Of a DNA stretch of 64,000 nucleotides, positions 1 through 8,481 are shown one piece after another. The stretch is taken from contig NZ_JBHTKR010000004.1 in assembly GCF_042678485.1 (NCBI RefSeq), positions 248,001-312,000 of the forward strand, written 5' to 3'. The position numbers and the translations under genes are program-made. Source of the DNA: Seohaeicola saemankumensis. GTDB lineage: Bacteria > Pseudomonadota > Alphaproteobacteria > Rhodobacterales > Rhodobacteraceae. The notes under the pieces were generated by a model. That model did not search any database, was not told where the DNA came from, and saw only the letters and a program-made list of their open reading frames with translations. Each line of letters begins with the position of its first letter. The first letter of the stretch is position 1.

Positions 1-1014
1 GGGATCCTGCCTGTCCTGCTGATCGGCGGCACGCTCTTGTTCTGGTCGCAGGGCACCGCAACCGAGGGCGATATCGTCGCTGCGGGCGCGGTTTCAATCC
101 GCATTGCCCAGATGACTGGCTGGGTCAGTTTCACCTTGATGGCGATCTATTCCAACATCGGCGAGATCGAAGACGGCATTCATACGCTGACACCTCGCAC
201 CCGGCTGGATGACGATGCCGCCGCAAGTGAATTGCAGGTGCCCGAAGGGCGTATCAGCTTCCAGGATCTTGGCTTTGCCTATGGGCGGGATGCCGGCGGT
301 ATCAGCGACATCGACCTTGAGGTGAGTCCAGGCGAAAAGCTGGGGATCGTCGGCGCCTCTGGCGCGGGCAAATCGACACTGGTGGCCCTGCTTTTGCGGC
401 TTTACGACCCCGAGCAAGGGCGCATCCTGATCGACGGGCAGGATATTCGCGACGTGACGCAGGAAAGCCTGCGTCGCAAGATCGGGATGGTGACGCAGGA
501 AACCGCGATGTTCAACCGGTCTGCCCGCGACAACATCCTTTATGGCCGCCCGGACGCCACCGAGGCGGAAGTGATCGCCGCAGCCCAAAAGGCCGAGGCG
601 CATGAATTCATCAAGGATCTGCAGGATCACAAGGGACGGCGCGGCTATGATGCCCACCTGGGCGAACGTGGCGTGAAACTGTCCGGCGGGCAGCGTCAGC
701 GCATCGCGCTGGCCCGCGCCATTCTCAAGGATGCGCCGATCCTTGTGCTGGACGAGGCGACCAGCGCCCTGGACAGTGAAGTCGAAGCCTCGATCCAGAC
801 CGCGCTGGAGCGTGTGATGATCGGCAAGACCGTGCTGGCGGTGGCGCATCGGCTGTCGACGATCAGCCAGATGGACAGGATCGTCGTGCTGGATGCAGGC
901 CGGATCGCGGAACAGGGTACACATGATGATCTGCTGGCGGGGGGCGGGCTTTATGCACGCTACTGGAATCGTCAGTCCGGCGGCTTCATCGGACTAAGGG
1001 ACGCCGCGGAATAG
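1..1014 (+). CDS. ABC exporter, C-terminal half (partial at left edge)
   Basis: The reading frame is already open at base 1, so the gene starts outside the window; the visible part is 337 residues. It begins in the last membrane segments of an exporter-type transmembrane domain and continues into a complete nucleotide-binding domain. Counting from base 1, the Walker A motif GASGAGKST is at residues 118-126, the signature LSGGQ near 227, Walker B ILVLDEATSALD near 247 and the H-loop histidine (AHRLST) near 283. Transmembrane and ATPase domains fused in this order are typical of homodimeric or heterodimeric exporters of lipids, peptides or drugs (MsbA/LmrA type) in the inner membrane. The substrate cannot be told from this part. 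Six bases separate it from the next gene. Confidence 0.93.
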   Translation, partial: GILPVLLIGGTLLFWSQGTATEGDIVAAGAVSIRIAQMTGWVSFTLMAIYSNIGEIEDGIHTLTPRTRLDDDAAASELQVPEGRISFQDLGFAYGRDAGGISDIDLEVSPGEKLGIVGASGAGKSTLVALLLRLYDPEQGRILIDGQDIRDVTQESLRRKIGMVTQETAMFNRSARDNILYGRPDATEAEVIAAAQKAEAHEFIKDLQDHKGRRGYDAHLGERGVKLSGGQRQRIALARAILKDAPILVLDEATSALDSEVEASIQTALERVMIGKTVLAVAHRLSTISQMDRIVVLDAGRIAEQGTHDDLLAGGGLYARYWNRQSGGFIGLRDAAE

Positions 1015-1053
1015 GGCTTTATGCAAGTCGCGCGCCGGGGTATCCCGCGCCCC

Positions 1054-2277
1054 ATGACAGAATATCGCATCATCCGCTTGGGGCATCAGGGCGACGGGAT
1101 CGCCCTGGGTCCTGTTTTCGCCTCCATGACCCTGCCCGGCGAGGTCGTCACCGGCACATTGACCGGCGACAGCCTGACGGATGTGAAGATCATCACGCCA
1201 TCGTCGAATCGTGTGGCCGCACCCTGCCGGCACTACAGGTCCTGTGGCGGCTGTCAGGTCATGCATGCGTCTGATGACTTTGTGGCTAACTGGAAAACCG
1301 ATGTGGTGCGTGCGGCCTTGTTCGCCCAAGGGATCGAAACCGAGTTTCGCCCGATCCTGACGTCTCCGCCCCGGTCACGGCGGCGCGCGTCCCTTTCGGC
1401 GCGGCGCACGAAGAAAGGCGCGCTGGCAGGTTTCCATGCCCGGGCGTCCGACACGCTGATCGAAATCCCCGATTGCCAGTTGCTGCTGCCCGAGCTTCTG
1501 GAGGCGTTGCCCCTGTCCGAGGCGCTGGCGATCATCGGTGGCAGCCGCAAGGGCGAGCTGACCGTTCAGGTCACGCAGAGCGAGGGCGGCCTGGATGTGA
1601 TGGTCACGGGTGGCAAACCCCTTGATGGTCCGCTGCGCGTCGCATTGGCAGCCGAGGTGGAGCGTTTCAGACTGGCCCGGCTGGTCTGGGAAGACGAATT
1701 GGTGGGCATGCGCCTGCCTCCAGTGCAGCGCTTTGGCCCTGCACGGGTTACACCGCCGCCGGGCGCGTTCCTGCAGGCGACGGCCGAGGGCGAGGCGGCG
1801 CTGCTTGCGGCCGTGACCGAAGCAGTGGGCGGCGCCGCGCGGATCGTCGATCTGTTCGCCGGTTGCGGCACCTTCAGCCTCCCCCTGGCCGCCAGTGCCG
1901 AAGTTCACGCGGTCGAAGGGGATGCAGCGATGGTGAAGGCGCTGGATCAGGGCTGGCGGCAGGCCGAGGGGCTGAAACGCGTGACCGCCGAGGCGCGCGA
2001 TCTGTTCCGCCGCCCTTTGCTGCCGGACGAGTTGAAGCGTTACGATGCCGCCGTGATCGACCCGCCCCGCGCCGGCGCCGAGGCGCAAGTACATGAACTG
2101 GCGCAGTCCCGCATCGGGCAGATCGCCTTCGTGTCCTGCAACCCCGTAACCTTTGCGCGTGATGCAAAAATCCTGCTGTCGGAAGGGTATCGCCTGGAAT
2201 GGGTGCAAGTCGTGGATCAATTCCGCTGGTCCACTCATGTAGAGCTTGCGGCGGCCTTCAAGGCCCCACATATCTGA
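1054..2277 (+). CDS. RNA 5-methyluridine methyltransferase, TrmA/RumA family
   Basis: This is a class I SAM-dependent RNA methyltransferase of the RlmC/RlmD/TrmA group, which makes 5-methyluridine in rRNA or tRNA. Numbered from the upstream ATG at 1021, the four cysteines expected to bind a [4Fe-4S] cluster are C69, C75, C78 and C152. The SAM-binding motif VDLFAGCGTFSLPL follows in the second half. The catalytic nucleophile is the cysteine of FVSCNP at about residue 373. I prefer the ATG at 1054 because the protein then opens with the family-like MTEYRIIRLGHQGDG; the ATG at 1021 adds 11 unconserved residues but has a weak AGGG ahead of it. The exact target uridine cannot be assigned, because these bacteria often have a single shortened homologue. 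Confidence 0.9.
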   Translation: MTEYRIIRLGHQGDGIALGPVFASMTLPGEVVTGTLTGDSLTDVKIITPSSNRVAAPCRHYRSCGGCQVMHASDDFVANWKTDVVRAALFAQGIETEFRPILTSPPRSRRRASLSARRTKKGALAGFHARASDTLIEIPDCQLLLPELLEALPLSEALAIIGGSRKGELTVQVTQSEGGLDVMVTGGKPLDGPLRVALAAEVERFRLARLVWEDELVGMRLPPVQRFGPARVTPPPGAFLQATAEGEAALLAAVTEAVGGAARIVDLFAGCGTFSLPLAASAEVHAVEGDAAMVKALDQGWRQAEGLKRVTAEARDLFRRPLLPDELKRYDAAVIDPPRAGAEAQVHELAQSRIGQIAFVSCNPVTFARDAKILLSEGYRLEWVQVVDQFRWSTHVELAAAFKAPHI

Positions 2278-2311
2278 CGCCGCGCAGACCCACTTCCAAC
2301 CGGAGCGAGTG

Positions 2312-3091
2312 ATGATTTTTCGGACGAAACTGGCCGAATGGCTGGCCAAACCCCTGGTGACCAATTTCGTGATCGCGGTCATCCTGGTGAACGCGGTGAC
2401 GCTTGGCCTTGAAACATCCCAGCCGGCAATGGAAATGGCCGGACCGCTGATCCTTGCGATTGACCGAATCTGCCTGTCGATTTTCGTGATCGAGATCGTT
2501 CTCAAGCTGATCGCGCACGGGCGTCACTTTTTCCGGTCGGCCTGGAACCTGTTCGACTTCGTGATCGTGGGTATCGCGCTTGTGCCGAATGCACAGGGCA
2601 TGTCGGTTCTGCGGGCGCTGCGAATTCTGCGGGTCCTGCGTGTCATCTCGGTCGCGCCGCGCCTGCGCCGCGTGGTCGAGGGGTTCATTACCGCGCTGCC
2701 GGGCATGGGCAGCGTGTTTCTGCTGATGGCGATCATTTTCTACATCGGCTCGGTCATGGCGACAAAGCTGTTTGGCGCCAGTTTTCCCGAATGGTTCGGC
2801 ACCCTGGGCCGCAGCGCCTATTCACTGTTCCAGATCATGACGCTGGAAAGCTGGTCCATGGGCATCGTCCGCCCCGTGATGGATGTTTATCCCTACGCCT
2901 GGGCTTTCTTCGTGCCGTTCATCCTTGTCACGACCTTTGCGGTCGTAAACCTACTGGTCGGCCTTGTTGTGAACTCGATGCAGGACGCGCACCAGGAAGA
3001 AAGCAACGAGAAAACCGACGCCTATCGCGATGAAGTCCTGACCCGGCTGAGGGCGATCGAGGACAGGATGAACGCCCGCGACAAGGTGTAA
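2312..3091 (+). CDS. Bacterial voltage-gated sodium channel (NavBac type)
   Basis: This 259-residue protein has the six-transmembrane layout of a single-domain voltage-gated channel that works as a tetramer in the inner membrane. S4 carries the gating arginines at every third position (R101, R104, R107, R110). The pore loop contains the selectivity filter TLESWSM at residues 177-183, the signature of the NaChBac/NavMs family; the filter glutamate is E179. S6 (about 198-222) is followed by a charged C-terminal tail of about 35 residues, expected to form the four-helix coiled coil of NavBac channels. The ATG at 2312 gives a natural N-terminus. The frame is open 66 bases further upstream, but that stretch overlaps the end of the methyltransferase gene. 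Sodium selectivity is inferred from the filter. Confidence 0.93.
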   Translation: MIFRTKLAEWLAKPLVTNFVIAVILVNAVTLGLETSQPAMEMAGPLILAIDRICLSIFVIEIVLKLIAHGRHFFRSAWNLFDFVIVGIALVPNAQGMSVLRALRILRVLRVISVAPRLRRVVEGFITALPGMGSVFLLMAIIFYIGSVMATKLFGASFPEWFGTLGRSAYSLFQIMTLESWSMGIVRPVMDVYPYAWAFFVPFILVTTFAVVNLLVGLVVNSMQDAHQEESNEKTDAYRDEVLTRLRAIEDRMNARDKV

Positions 3092-3175
3092 CGCTTTCGC
3101 CATCAAGCCGATTAAGCCTATCTGCGGGCCGTGTTTGCGTGTATCTATTTGCCTAAAAAAGAAGATCGAGCAGAT

Positions 3176-3676
3176 ATGTTAGACAGGCGTTTCTTTCTTT
3201 TGGCGCTACCCTTCGTGCTGTCCGCCTGTGCGGGCGGCCCGTCGAAGTTCAAGGTATACAAGGGTCCACCCGTGACCCGTATCCTTGTCTTCAAGCAGGC
3301 CCGCCGCATGCATCTGATGCATTTCGACCGGCCTCTTGCGTCCTATGACATCCACCTTGGATTCGCGCCTGTCGGGCACAAGGAATTCGAAGGAGACGGG
3401 CGTACGCCCGAAGGCGAATACATCATCGACAGACGCAACCCTGACAGCCGTTTTCATCTGTCCTTGGGTGTTTCCTATCCGAACGAAGCCGATATTGCCC
3501 GCGCGAAGGCGGCCGGGCGTGATCCCGGGGGCGACATCTTCATTCATGGCCGCCCGAAACGCTGGCAGAACGGCAAGAACGATTGGACCTGGGGCTGTAT
3601 TGCCGTCACTGACGAGGAAATGGAGATTATCTATTCCATGGTCCGGGACGGCACGCCAATCTCGATCTTTCCGTGA
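3176..3676 (+). CDS. L,D-transpeptidase (YkuD) lipoprotein
   Basis: The 166-residue product starts with a lipoprotein signal peptide (MLDRRFFLLALPFVLSACAG), with the lipobox cysteine about 17 residues in. A YkuD catalytic domain follows. The conserved histidine lies in IFIHG and the active-site cysteine in TWGCIAV near the C-terminus. Such enzymes link peptidoglycan stem peptides to each other or to envelope proteins, in the periplasm. Its length is short for the family, so it is close to a bare catalytic domain. A strong terminator follows 25 bases after the stop. A second YkuD gene lies 760 bases downstream, across a CAP lipoprotein gene. Confidence 0.88.
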   Translation: MLDRRFFLLALPFVLSACAGGPSKFKVYKGPPVTRILVFKQARRMHLMHFDRPLASYDIHLGFAPVGHKEFEGDGRTPEGEYIIDRRNPDSRFHLSLGVSYPNEADIARAKAAGRDPGGDIFIHGRPKRWQNGKNDWTWGCIAVTDEEMEIIYSMVRDGTPISIFP

Positions 3677-3700
3677 AACCGCGTGCTTTTTCGTAAAGAA

Positions 3701-3725
3701 ACCCCGGACACGGTCCGGGGTTTTC
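3701..3725. terminator. Bidirectional rho-independent terminator
   Basis: A perfect 9-bp stem (ACCCCGGAC with GTCCGGGGT) and a 3-base loop are followed by TTTTC. A short A-rich run (AAAGAAA) precedes the stem, so it can serve both the YkuD gene on the plus strand and the convergent CAP gene on the minus strand. Confidence 0.8.
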
Positions 3726-3760
3726 TCAAGAAGTGACGAACAGGTTGGCGGGAACCGGCG

Positions 3761-4273
3761 TCAGTTGCCCATCACCATGGTCCACCAGATCTTGCCATTC
3801 GCTTCCTGATACCAGGCAAAACCCATATTGCGCGCGGCCGGTTCCAGGATCACGCGACGGGTGTCCGGCGCGTCCATCCAGGCTGCAAGGGTCTCAAGCT
3901 CGGTCTCATAGGTTTCCGATATGGTCTCGCCCAGCAATTGGCCCGCATAGCCTGCCCGCTTGACCCGGTCGATTGGCGACGATCCATCGGAACCGAAATG
4001 CCAGGGTCTGTTCTGGACAGACATGTCGCGGGCATGGGTGGCGGCTGCGGCCGTCAACGGTGCGTTCAATTCGACCGGGGGCGCGCCTGCCGCTTGCCGC
4101 AGCGCGTTCACGGAATCAAGCATGCGAAACTGTATTTCGGCCGCGTCTCCTGCCGAGATCCGGTAAACGCGCGGCAAGGGGCGTCCGTCAGGCCCAAGGC
4201 TCGGGGCCGGCGGAGCAGCGCAAGCGGCCAGAAACAGCGAAGTCGTTGCAAAAATGACGGCAAGTCTGAACAT
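3761..4273 (-). CDS. CAP-domain (SCP/PR-1 like) lipoprotein
   Basis: The 170-residue protein begins with a lipoprotein signal (LFLAACAA, cysteine at residue 18). It then carries a CAP/SCP domain, recognisable from LDSVNALRQAAGAPPVELN, the histidine of AAATHARDM, the PWHFGSDG motif, and LGETISE ahead of a C-terminal W-rich stretch. In bacteria this fold (as in YkwD) occurs in secreted envelope proteins of poorly defined role. The position between two L,D-transpeptidase genes suggests a link to the cell wall, which is inference from location only. The product is probably anchored to a periplasm-facing membrane. Confidence 0.85.
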   Translation of the reverse strand: MFRLAVIFATTSLFLAACAAPPAPSLGPDGRPLPRVYRISAGDAAEIQFRMLDSVNALRQAAGAPPVELNAPLTAAAATHARDMSVQNRPWHFGSDGSSPIDRVKRAGYAGQLLGETISETYETELETLAAWMDAPDTRRVILEPAARNMGFAWYQEANGKIWWTMVMGN

Positions 4274-4435
4274 GTGAAGTTTTCCCGGTCTGACTTGCCT
4301 GCTTTATCCCGCCGAAACCGCATATTAAACCCACTTCGGCGTGACTGCGCCAAATGACGCCGGTTTGATTTGCGACTGCGTCTTTCACGCAATAAGATCG
4401 CGCCGTCGACAGTCTTTCTGTCTTGGAGTTTTTTG

Positions 4436-5038
4436 ATGACTGATAACCGTGGAAATGCCTTCAACAGGCGCGTCTTTCTTGCCGGAAGCGCGTCGCTTCT
4501 TGCAGCACCGGCTCTGGCCCAGAACGTGAACGGCGCCGATACAGTCGAGGTGGAGCGTGATCTGTCGCAGGTCGTGCGTCGAAATGCGTCGAGCTTCCGT
4601 ACACTCGATTGGCGGCCCTATTTCTCGGATCTGCGCAACGGTGCGGTGCTTGTGGATATCGATTCGCGCGCGCTGCACTTCTGGACCGATGATGGCGCGA
4701 CCTACAAACTTTACCCGTCCAGCGTGCCGCTGTCCGAAGATCTGACCCGGCGCGGCCGTACCTCTGTCATTCGCAAGGTCGAAGGTCCCAGCTGGGCGCC
4801 GACCCCTTCCATGAAAGAGCGCAATCCCGAGTGGCCCGATTTCGTGCCCCCCGGCCCCGATAATCCCCTGGGTACGCATGCGCTGTATCTGAGCTGGACC
4901 TACTACCGTATCCATGGAACCCACGATACCCGGAAAATAGGGCGGCGATCCTCCAATGGATGCATCGGTCTTTACAATGAGCACATAGCCGAATTGTATG
5001 AAATGACCAAAGTTGGGACGCAAGTGTTGCTAATTTGA
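4436..5038 (+). CDS. L,D-transpeptidase (ErfK/YbiS type) with Tat-like signal
   Basis: The 200-residue protein has an N-terminal signal with a twin arginine (NRRVFLAG) followed by a hydrophobic run ending APALAQ, so export by Tat is likely. The YkuD domain occupies the second half. Its catalytic motif runs from the histidine of IHGTHD to SSNGCIGL, with the nucleophilic cysteine in SNGC. It probably cross-links peptidoglycan or attaches outer-membrane protein to it. The ATG at 4436 has GGAG seven bases upstream, which supports it over the in-frame start at 4370. It reads divergently from the CAP gene, with about 160 bases between the starts for both promoters. Confidence 0.9.
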   Translation: MTDNRGNAFNRRVFLAGSASLLAAPALAQNVNGADTVEVERDLSQVVRRNASSFRTLDWRPYFSDLRNGAVLVDIDSRALHFWTDDGATYKLYPSSVPLSEDLTRRGRTSVIRKVEGPSWAPTPSMKERNPEWPDFVPPGPDNPLGTHALYLSWTYYRIHGTHDTRKIGRRSSNGCIGLYNEHIAELYEMTKVGTQVLLI

Positions 5039-5175
5039 CGACATTCTCGGACAGCTCTGAAAACAGGTGCGTGCAGATTTGCAATTGCGTTGGATTACTG
5101 CTTAAGACAATAGTACGAGGTACGTCTTGGGTGCTTGGTGTGCTTTGCACGCCAGCCTATTATCTGGAGGTTAAC

Positions 5176-5358
5176 ATGAAGAAACTCGTTCTCGCTGCCG
5201 CTGTAACCGCTGCCGCTTCCACCGCCTACGCAGGCAACATGGCTGAGCCCGTTATGGAAGCTCCGGTTGTTGTCGAAGAAACCGCTGGCTCCTCGGGTGG
5301 CGGCGTTCTGGTTCCCCTGCTGATCCTGGCAGTGGTCGCAGCAGCAGTCGCAAGCTGA
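5176..5358 (+). CDS. Small exported protein with C-terminal membrane segment
   Basis: This 60-residue gene has a strong ribosome site (GGAGG five bases before the ATG). The product has a signal peptide (MKKLVLAAAVTAAASTAYAG), a short acidic and valine-rich linker, a glycine-serine hinge, and a final hydrophobic helix (VLVPLLILAVVAAAVAS). It may sit as a tiny membrane-anchored periplasmic protein. A perfect terminator follows immediately, so it is probably transcribed alone from the 137-base region upstream. I do not recognise a family with a known function. Confidence 0.75.
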   Translation: MKKLVLAAAVTAAASTAYAGNMAEPVMEAPVVVEETAGSSGGGVLVPLLILAVVAAAVAS

Positions 5359-5381
5359 TTTCAGCTGAAGACTAACAAAGA

Positions 5382-5412
5382 AAAAGGCGGTGTTTTCACA
5401 CCGCCTTTTTTA
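5382..5412 (+). terminator. Rho-independent terminator
   Basis: The stem AAAAAGGCGGTG pairs with CACCGCCTTTTTT around a loop of TTTT. The T-run on the right and A-run on the left allow use from both sides; the convergent hemH gene ends 45 bases away. Confidence 0.85.
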
Positions 5413-5456
5413 TTTGTCTCGGAATAGCCGCGGAATGCAGCAAGGGCTGGACTATA

Positions 5457-6539
5457 TCAATCCAGCCAGCCCTTCAGATTGTCTTCGATGACTGCGCTCA
5501 ATGCCGCGATATGCGCGTCATCATCGTTGAGGCAGGGAATATAGGTGAAGTGATCGCCGCCCGCTTCTTCGAAGCTTTCCTTGATCTCTTCGTTGATCTC
5601 TTCAAGCGTTTCGATGCAATCGGCCGAAAATGCGGGTGCAATAACCGCAATTCTCTTTTTGCCGTCTTCTTTGGCAAGGCGCGCCACTTCTTCGACAGTA
5701 TAGGGCTTCAGCCATTCTTCAGGACCGAATCGTGACTGGAACGTCGTCACGATTTGCGTCTTGTCCCAGCCCAGCCGTTCCATCAACAGCCGCGTCGTCT
5801 TCTGGCACTGGCAATGATAGGGATCACCCTCCATCAGGTAGCGCTTCGGAACGCCGTGGTATGAGCAGACAAGCACTTCGGGCTTGTGCTCTTCCTGGGC
5901 ATAGGCGCGCTCCACCGATTGGGCCAGCGCCTCGATATACAGCGGATGCTCATAGTAGGGATCCACGATTCGCGCTGTCGGCTGCCATTTTTCTTCCATC
6001 AGGCACCGGAAGAACTGATCGTTCGCCGTGGCCGATGTGGCCCCCGCGTAATGCGGATAAAGCGGGAAGAACAGGATTTTGCGGCAACCCGCATCAACCA
6101 TTGCGCGGACCTTCGACTTGGTCGAGGGATTGCCATAGCGCATGCAGAAATCCACCATCACCTGATCGCCATAGCGCGCTTTCATCGTTTCGGTGATCTT
6201 GGCTGTCTGATCCTTGGTGATCGTCATCAAGGGGCTTTCCCCCTTGTCGTGATTCCAGATGGATTCGTAGTTCTTGCCGCTGCTGAAGGGCCGCTTGCTG
6301 AGGATGATCAGCTGCAAGAGCGGCTGCCACAGCCATGGGCTGTAGTCGATCACGCGCCGGTCCGACAGGAACTCGTTCAGATAGCGTCGCATGGACCAGT
6401 AATCGTAGTTGTCAGGTGTCCCGAGATTGGCCAGCAATATGCCCACCTTTCCCATGGCCACCTTCGGGTGGTCAGCAGGCGACATCGGCGGCCTTACGGC
6501 GTTTGTCTGGTTCGTTTCGGTCGAAGTGGCGTCCAGCAT
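5457..6539 (-). CDS. hemH: Ferrochelatase
   Basis: This enzyme inserts Fe2+ into protoporphyrin IX, the last step of haem synthesis. The 360-residue length fits bacterial ferrochelatases with a short N-terminal extension. Family landmarks in order are GILLANLGTPD near residue 33, FPLYPHYAGAT in the middle, SYHGVPKRY with the catalytic histidine, TFQSRFGPEEWLKPYT, and APAFSADCIETLEEI with the conserved glutamates. It appears to be a single-gene unit on the minus strand, between the small exported protein and a methyltransferase gene. The N-terminal 28 residues are unconserved, so a start at the internal ATG (MGKVGILLANLG) is possible. Confidence 0.96.
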   Translation of the reverse strand: MLDATSTETNQTNAVRPPMSPADHPKVAMGKVGILLANLGTPDNYDYWSMRRYLNEFLSDRRVIDYSPWLWQPLLQLIILSKRPFSSGKNYESIWNHDKGESPLMTITKDQTAKITETMKARYGDQVMVDFCMRYGNPSTKSKVRAMVDAGCRKILFFPLYPHYAGATSATANDQFFRCLMEEKWQPTARIVDPYYEHPLYIEALAQSVERAYAQEEHKPEVLVCSYHGVPKRYLMEGDPYHCQCQKTTRLLMERLGWDKTQIVTTFQSRFGPEEWLKPYTVEEVARLAKEDGKKRIAVIAPAFSADCIETLEEINEEIKESFEEAGGDHFTYIPCLNDDDAHIAALSAVIEDNLKGWLD

Positions 6540-6605
6540 CTGGGCCCTCGTTCATCTTGAATTTTGAATGGGTCAGCAGGGGACATAAAGGTTCTTGGCG
6601 GATCG

Positions 6606-7427
6606 TCAATCTTGCAGCTTCGATTCGATGCTTCCAAGGGCATCCGCAAGCCGTGTCTGCGCACTTCCCGGGCGCAAAGGCTTGGGTTGGTTTTCATCAG
6701 GCGCCCAACCGCTGAGGAATATCATTTCAAAGGTCGCGGGAATCCGCCCCTCGGCATCGGCATGTTGCTCGACATAGATCCTTGCCGCCTCGTTCAGAAC
6801 CGCGCGGCGGGTGGGGTGGCGCAGACGCGCCTCTAGTGCGTTGCCCTCGCCCATGGCGCGCAGATCCCGCATCAACGCGAAGGGATCGGAATAACTGACC
6901 GTCAGGCTGACGCTGTCCGCAACCGGAAGGGCAAGCCCGGCGCGCTGCAACAATCCGCCCAGATCGCGGATCTCGGCCATGGGCAGGATTCGCGGGGACA
7001 ACCCGCCCGTGACGCGCGCCTCGGCCTCGGCCAGGGCGCTTCGCAATTCATGCAGGGTCAGTCCGCCAAACAGCGACACCAGGCAAAGACCATCCGGGCG
7101 CAATGCGCGCCGCGCCTGGATCAGTTGCCCCACCGGATCGCTGGCCCAGTGCAGGGACAGGGCGTGTATCACAAGGTCATGTGCGGCTTCCGGCAAATCA
7201 AGCAGGTCTTCATCCGCGACGATTCGCGCATCCGGCATGAGGGGCTGCCAGACCTGGGGAAGACCTGTCACCACTGCGGGGTTCGTAAATGACCTGTTAA
7301 CCAGTTCCAGGCGATCCTTGATCTCTGCGGCGGCGTCTTGCTGCAGGAACAGGGCCGGGTTCCGCGCCGCGCGGTTGCGGTTGCGGGTCAGGGCCCTGCG
7401 ATCGGTCAGTCTGGGTGTCTGGATCAT
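6606..7427 (-). CDS. BioC/NDUFAF5-like SAM-dependent methyltransferase
   Basis: The 273-residue protein has a class I methyltransferase domain. The N-terminus is arginine-rich (RNRNRAARNPALFLQQDAA), a pattern seen in BioC and in the complex I assembly factor NDUFAF5. Later blocks such as LVIHALSLHWASDPVGQLI and RALRPDGLCLVSLFGG match the post-SAM region of that group. In alphaproteobacteria the homologue may modify or assemble respiratory complex I; that is inference from the family. The start lies only 17 bases from the start of the divergent comF-like gene, so the two promoters must overlap. Confidence 0.8.
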   Translation of the reverse strand: MIQTPRLTDRRALTRNRNRAARNPALFLQQDAAAEIKDRLELVNRSFTNPAVVTGLPQVWQPLMPDARIVADEDLLDLPEAAHDLVIHALSLHWASDPVGQLIQARRALRPDGLCLVSLFGGLTLHELRSALAEAEARVTGGLSPRILPMAEIRDLGGLLQRAGLALPVADSVSLTVSYSDPFALMRDLRAMGEGNALEARLRHPTRRAVLNEAARIYVEQHADAEGRIPATFEMIFLSGWAPDENQPKPLRPGSAQTRLADALGSIESKLQD

Positions 7428-7444
7428 CAGCGGGATATAGGCGG

Positions 7445-8176
7445 ATGGCGGGAAAGTTTCAAACGGCGTTGCGCCTTGTCTACCCGCCCCGGTGCCTCTG
7501 TTGCGGGGGCATGGTCGAAAGTGATTTCGGGCTTTGTACGGGTTGCTGGCGGGATGCGGCCTTCATCGGCGGATTGGTTTGCGATCTTTGCGGTGTTCCG
7601 CTTCCGGGTGCCGCCGAGGCCGCGGATCTGGTGCATTGTGATGACTGCATGTCCATTGCCCGCCCCTGGACGCGCGGCAGGTCCGCGTTTCTTTACCGCG
7701 ATACCGCCCGCAGGCTGGTTCTGGCGCTGAAGCATGGCGACAGGCAGGACATCGTGAACCCGGCGGCGGGATGGATGGTGCAAGCGGCCCAACCCATTCT
7801 TCTGCCTGACATGCTGTTTGCCCCGGTCCCGCTGCACTGGACCCGCATGTTGCGGCGCCGGTACAATCAGGCCGCACTTCTGTCCACGGCGATTGCTGCA
7901 AGGCTGGGTCAGTCCCATTGCCCGGACCTGTTGACGCGGCATCGGCGGACCCCATCGCTGGACAAGTCCAGCCGCGATATCCGTTTCAAGACCCTCGCCT
8001 CGGCCATTTCGATTGCTGGGGGGCGGCGGCACAGGATCGTGGGACGCACGGTTGTGCTGGTCGATGATGTGATGACATCCGGCGCCACACTTGCCGCCTG
8101 CACCGAGGCCTGTCTTGCCGCCGGCGCCGCGCAAGTTTTCGTGCTGACACTGGCGCGCGTTGCAAAGGACGCTTAA
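7445..8176 (+). CDS. comF: ComF-family phosphoribosyltransferase-like protein
   Basis: The 243-residue protein has the ComF layout. Two zinc-binding cysteine clusters lie near the N-terminus (C17, C19/C20, C31, C34, then CDLCG and CDDC). A phosphoribosyltransferase domain with the PRPP-binding motif VVLVDDVMTSGAT at residues 203-215 follows. ComF proteins act in the cytoplasm and, in naturally competent bacteria, help take up or process single-stranded DNA. Here the gene may simply be a housekeeping homologue. The ATG at 7445 starts directly before the conserved LVYPPRCLCC. It heads a same-strand run with grxC, the amidase gene and the MarR gene. Confidence 0.9.
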   Translation: MAGKFQTALRLVYPPRCLCCGGMVESDFGLCTGCWRDAAFIGGLVCDLCGVPLPGAAEAADLVHCDDCMSIARPWTRGRSAFLYRDTARRLVLALKHGDRQDIVNPAAGWMVQAAQPILLPDMLFAPVPLHWTRMLRRRYNQAALLSTAIAARLGQSHCPDLLTRHRRTPSLDKSSRDIRFKTLASAISIAGGRRHRIVGRTVVLVDDVMTSGATLAACTEACLAAGAAQVFVLTLARVAKDA

Positions 8177-8217
8177 ATCACTGACAAGTTGGACGTGATC
8201 AAAGGACAGTCTTCGAC

Positions 8218-8475
8218 ATGCAAACCGTTGAAATCTACACTTCGCCGCTCTGCGGGTATTGCCACGCGGCCAAGCGCCTGCTGACCCAGAAGGGTGTCAA
8301 TTTTTCCGAGATTGACGTGTTGGCCAATCCCGATCGCAAGCCCGAGATGATCCAGCGTGCCAGCGGCGGGCGCACCGTGCCGCAGATCTTCGTGGGCGCG
8401 ACTCATGTGGGGGGCTGCGACGACCTGTTCGCGCTGGAAAGCGCGGGCAAGCTTGACGCTCTCCTGAAAGGCTGA
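8218..8475 (+). CDS. grxC: Glutaredoxin 3
   Basis: The 85-residue protein is a complete dithiol glutaredoxin, which reduces disulfides and glutathionylated proteins using glutathione in the cytoplasm. The active site CGYC is at residues 12-15. The cis-proline motif (GRTVPQIFV) and the glutathione-binding GGCDDL follow at the usual spacing. It lies 41 bases after comF and 6 bases before a nitrilase-type amidase gene. The pairing makes sense if that amidase handles deaminated glutathione. Confidence 0.95.
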   Translation: MQTVEIYTSPLCGYCHAAKRLLTQKGVNFSEIDVLANPDRKPEMIQRASGGRTVPQIFVGATHVGGCDDLFALESAGKLDALLKG

Positions 8476-8481
8476 CCCCGG

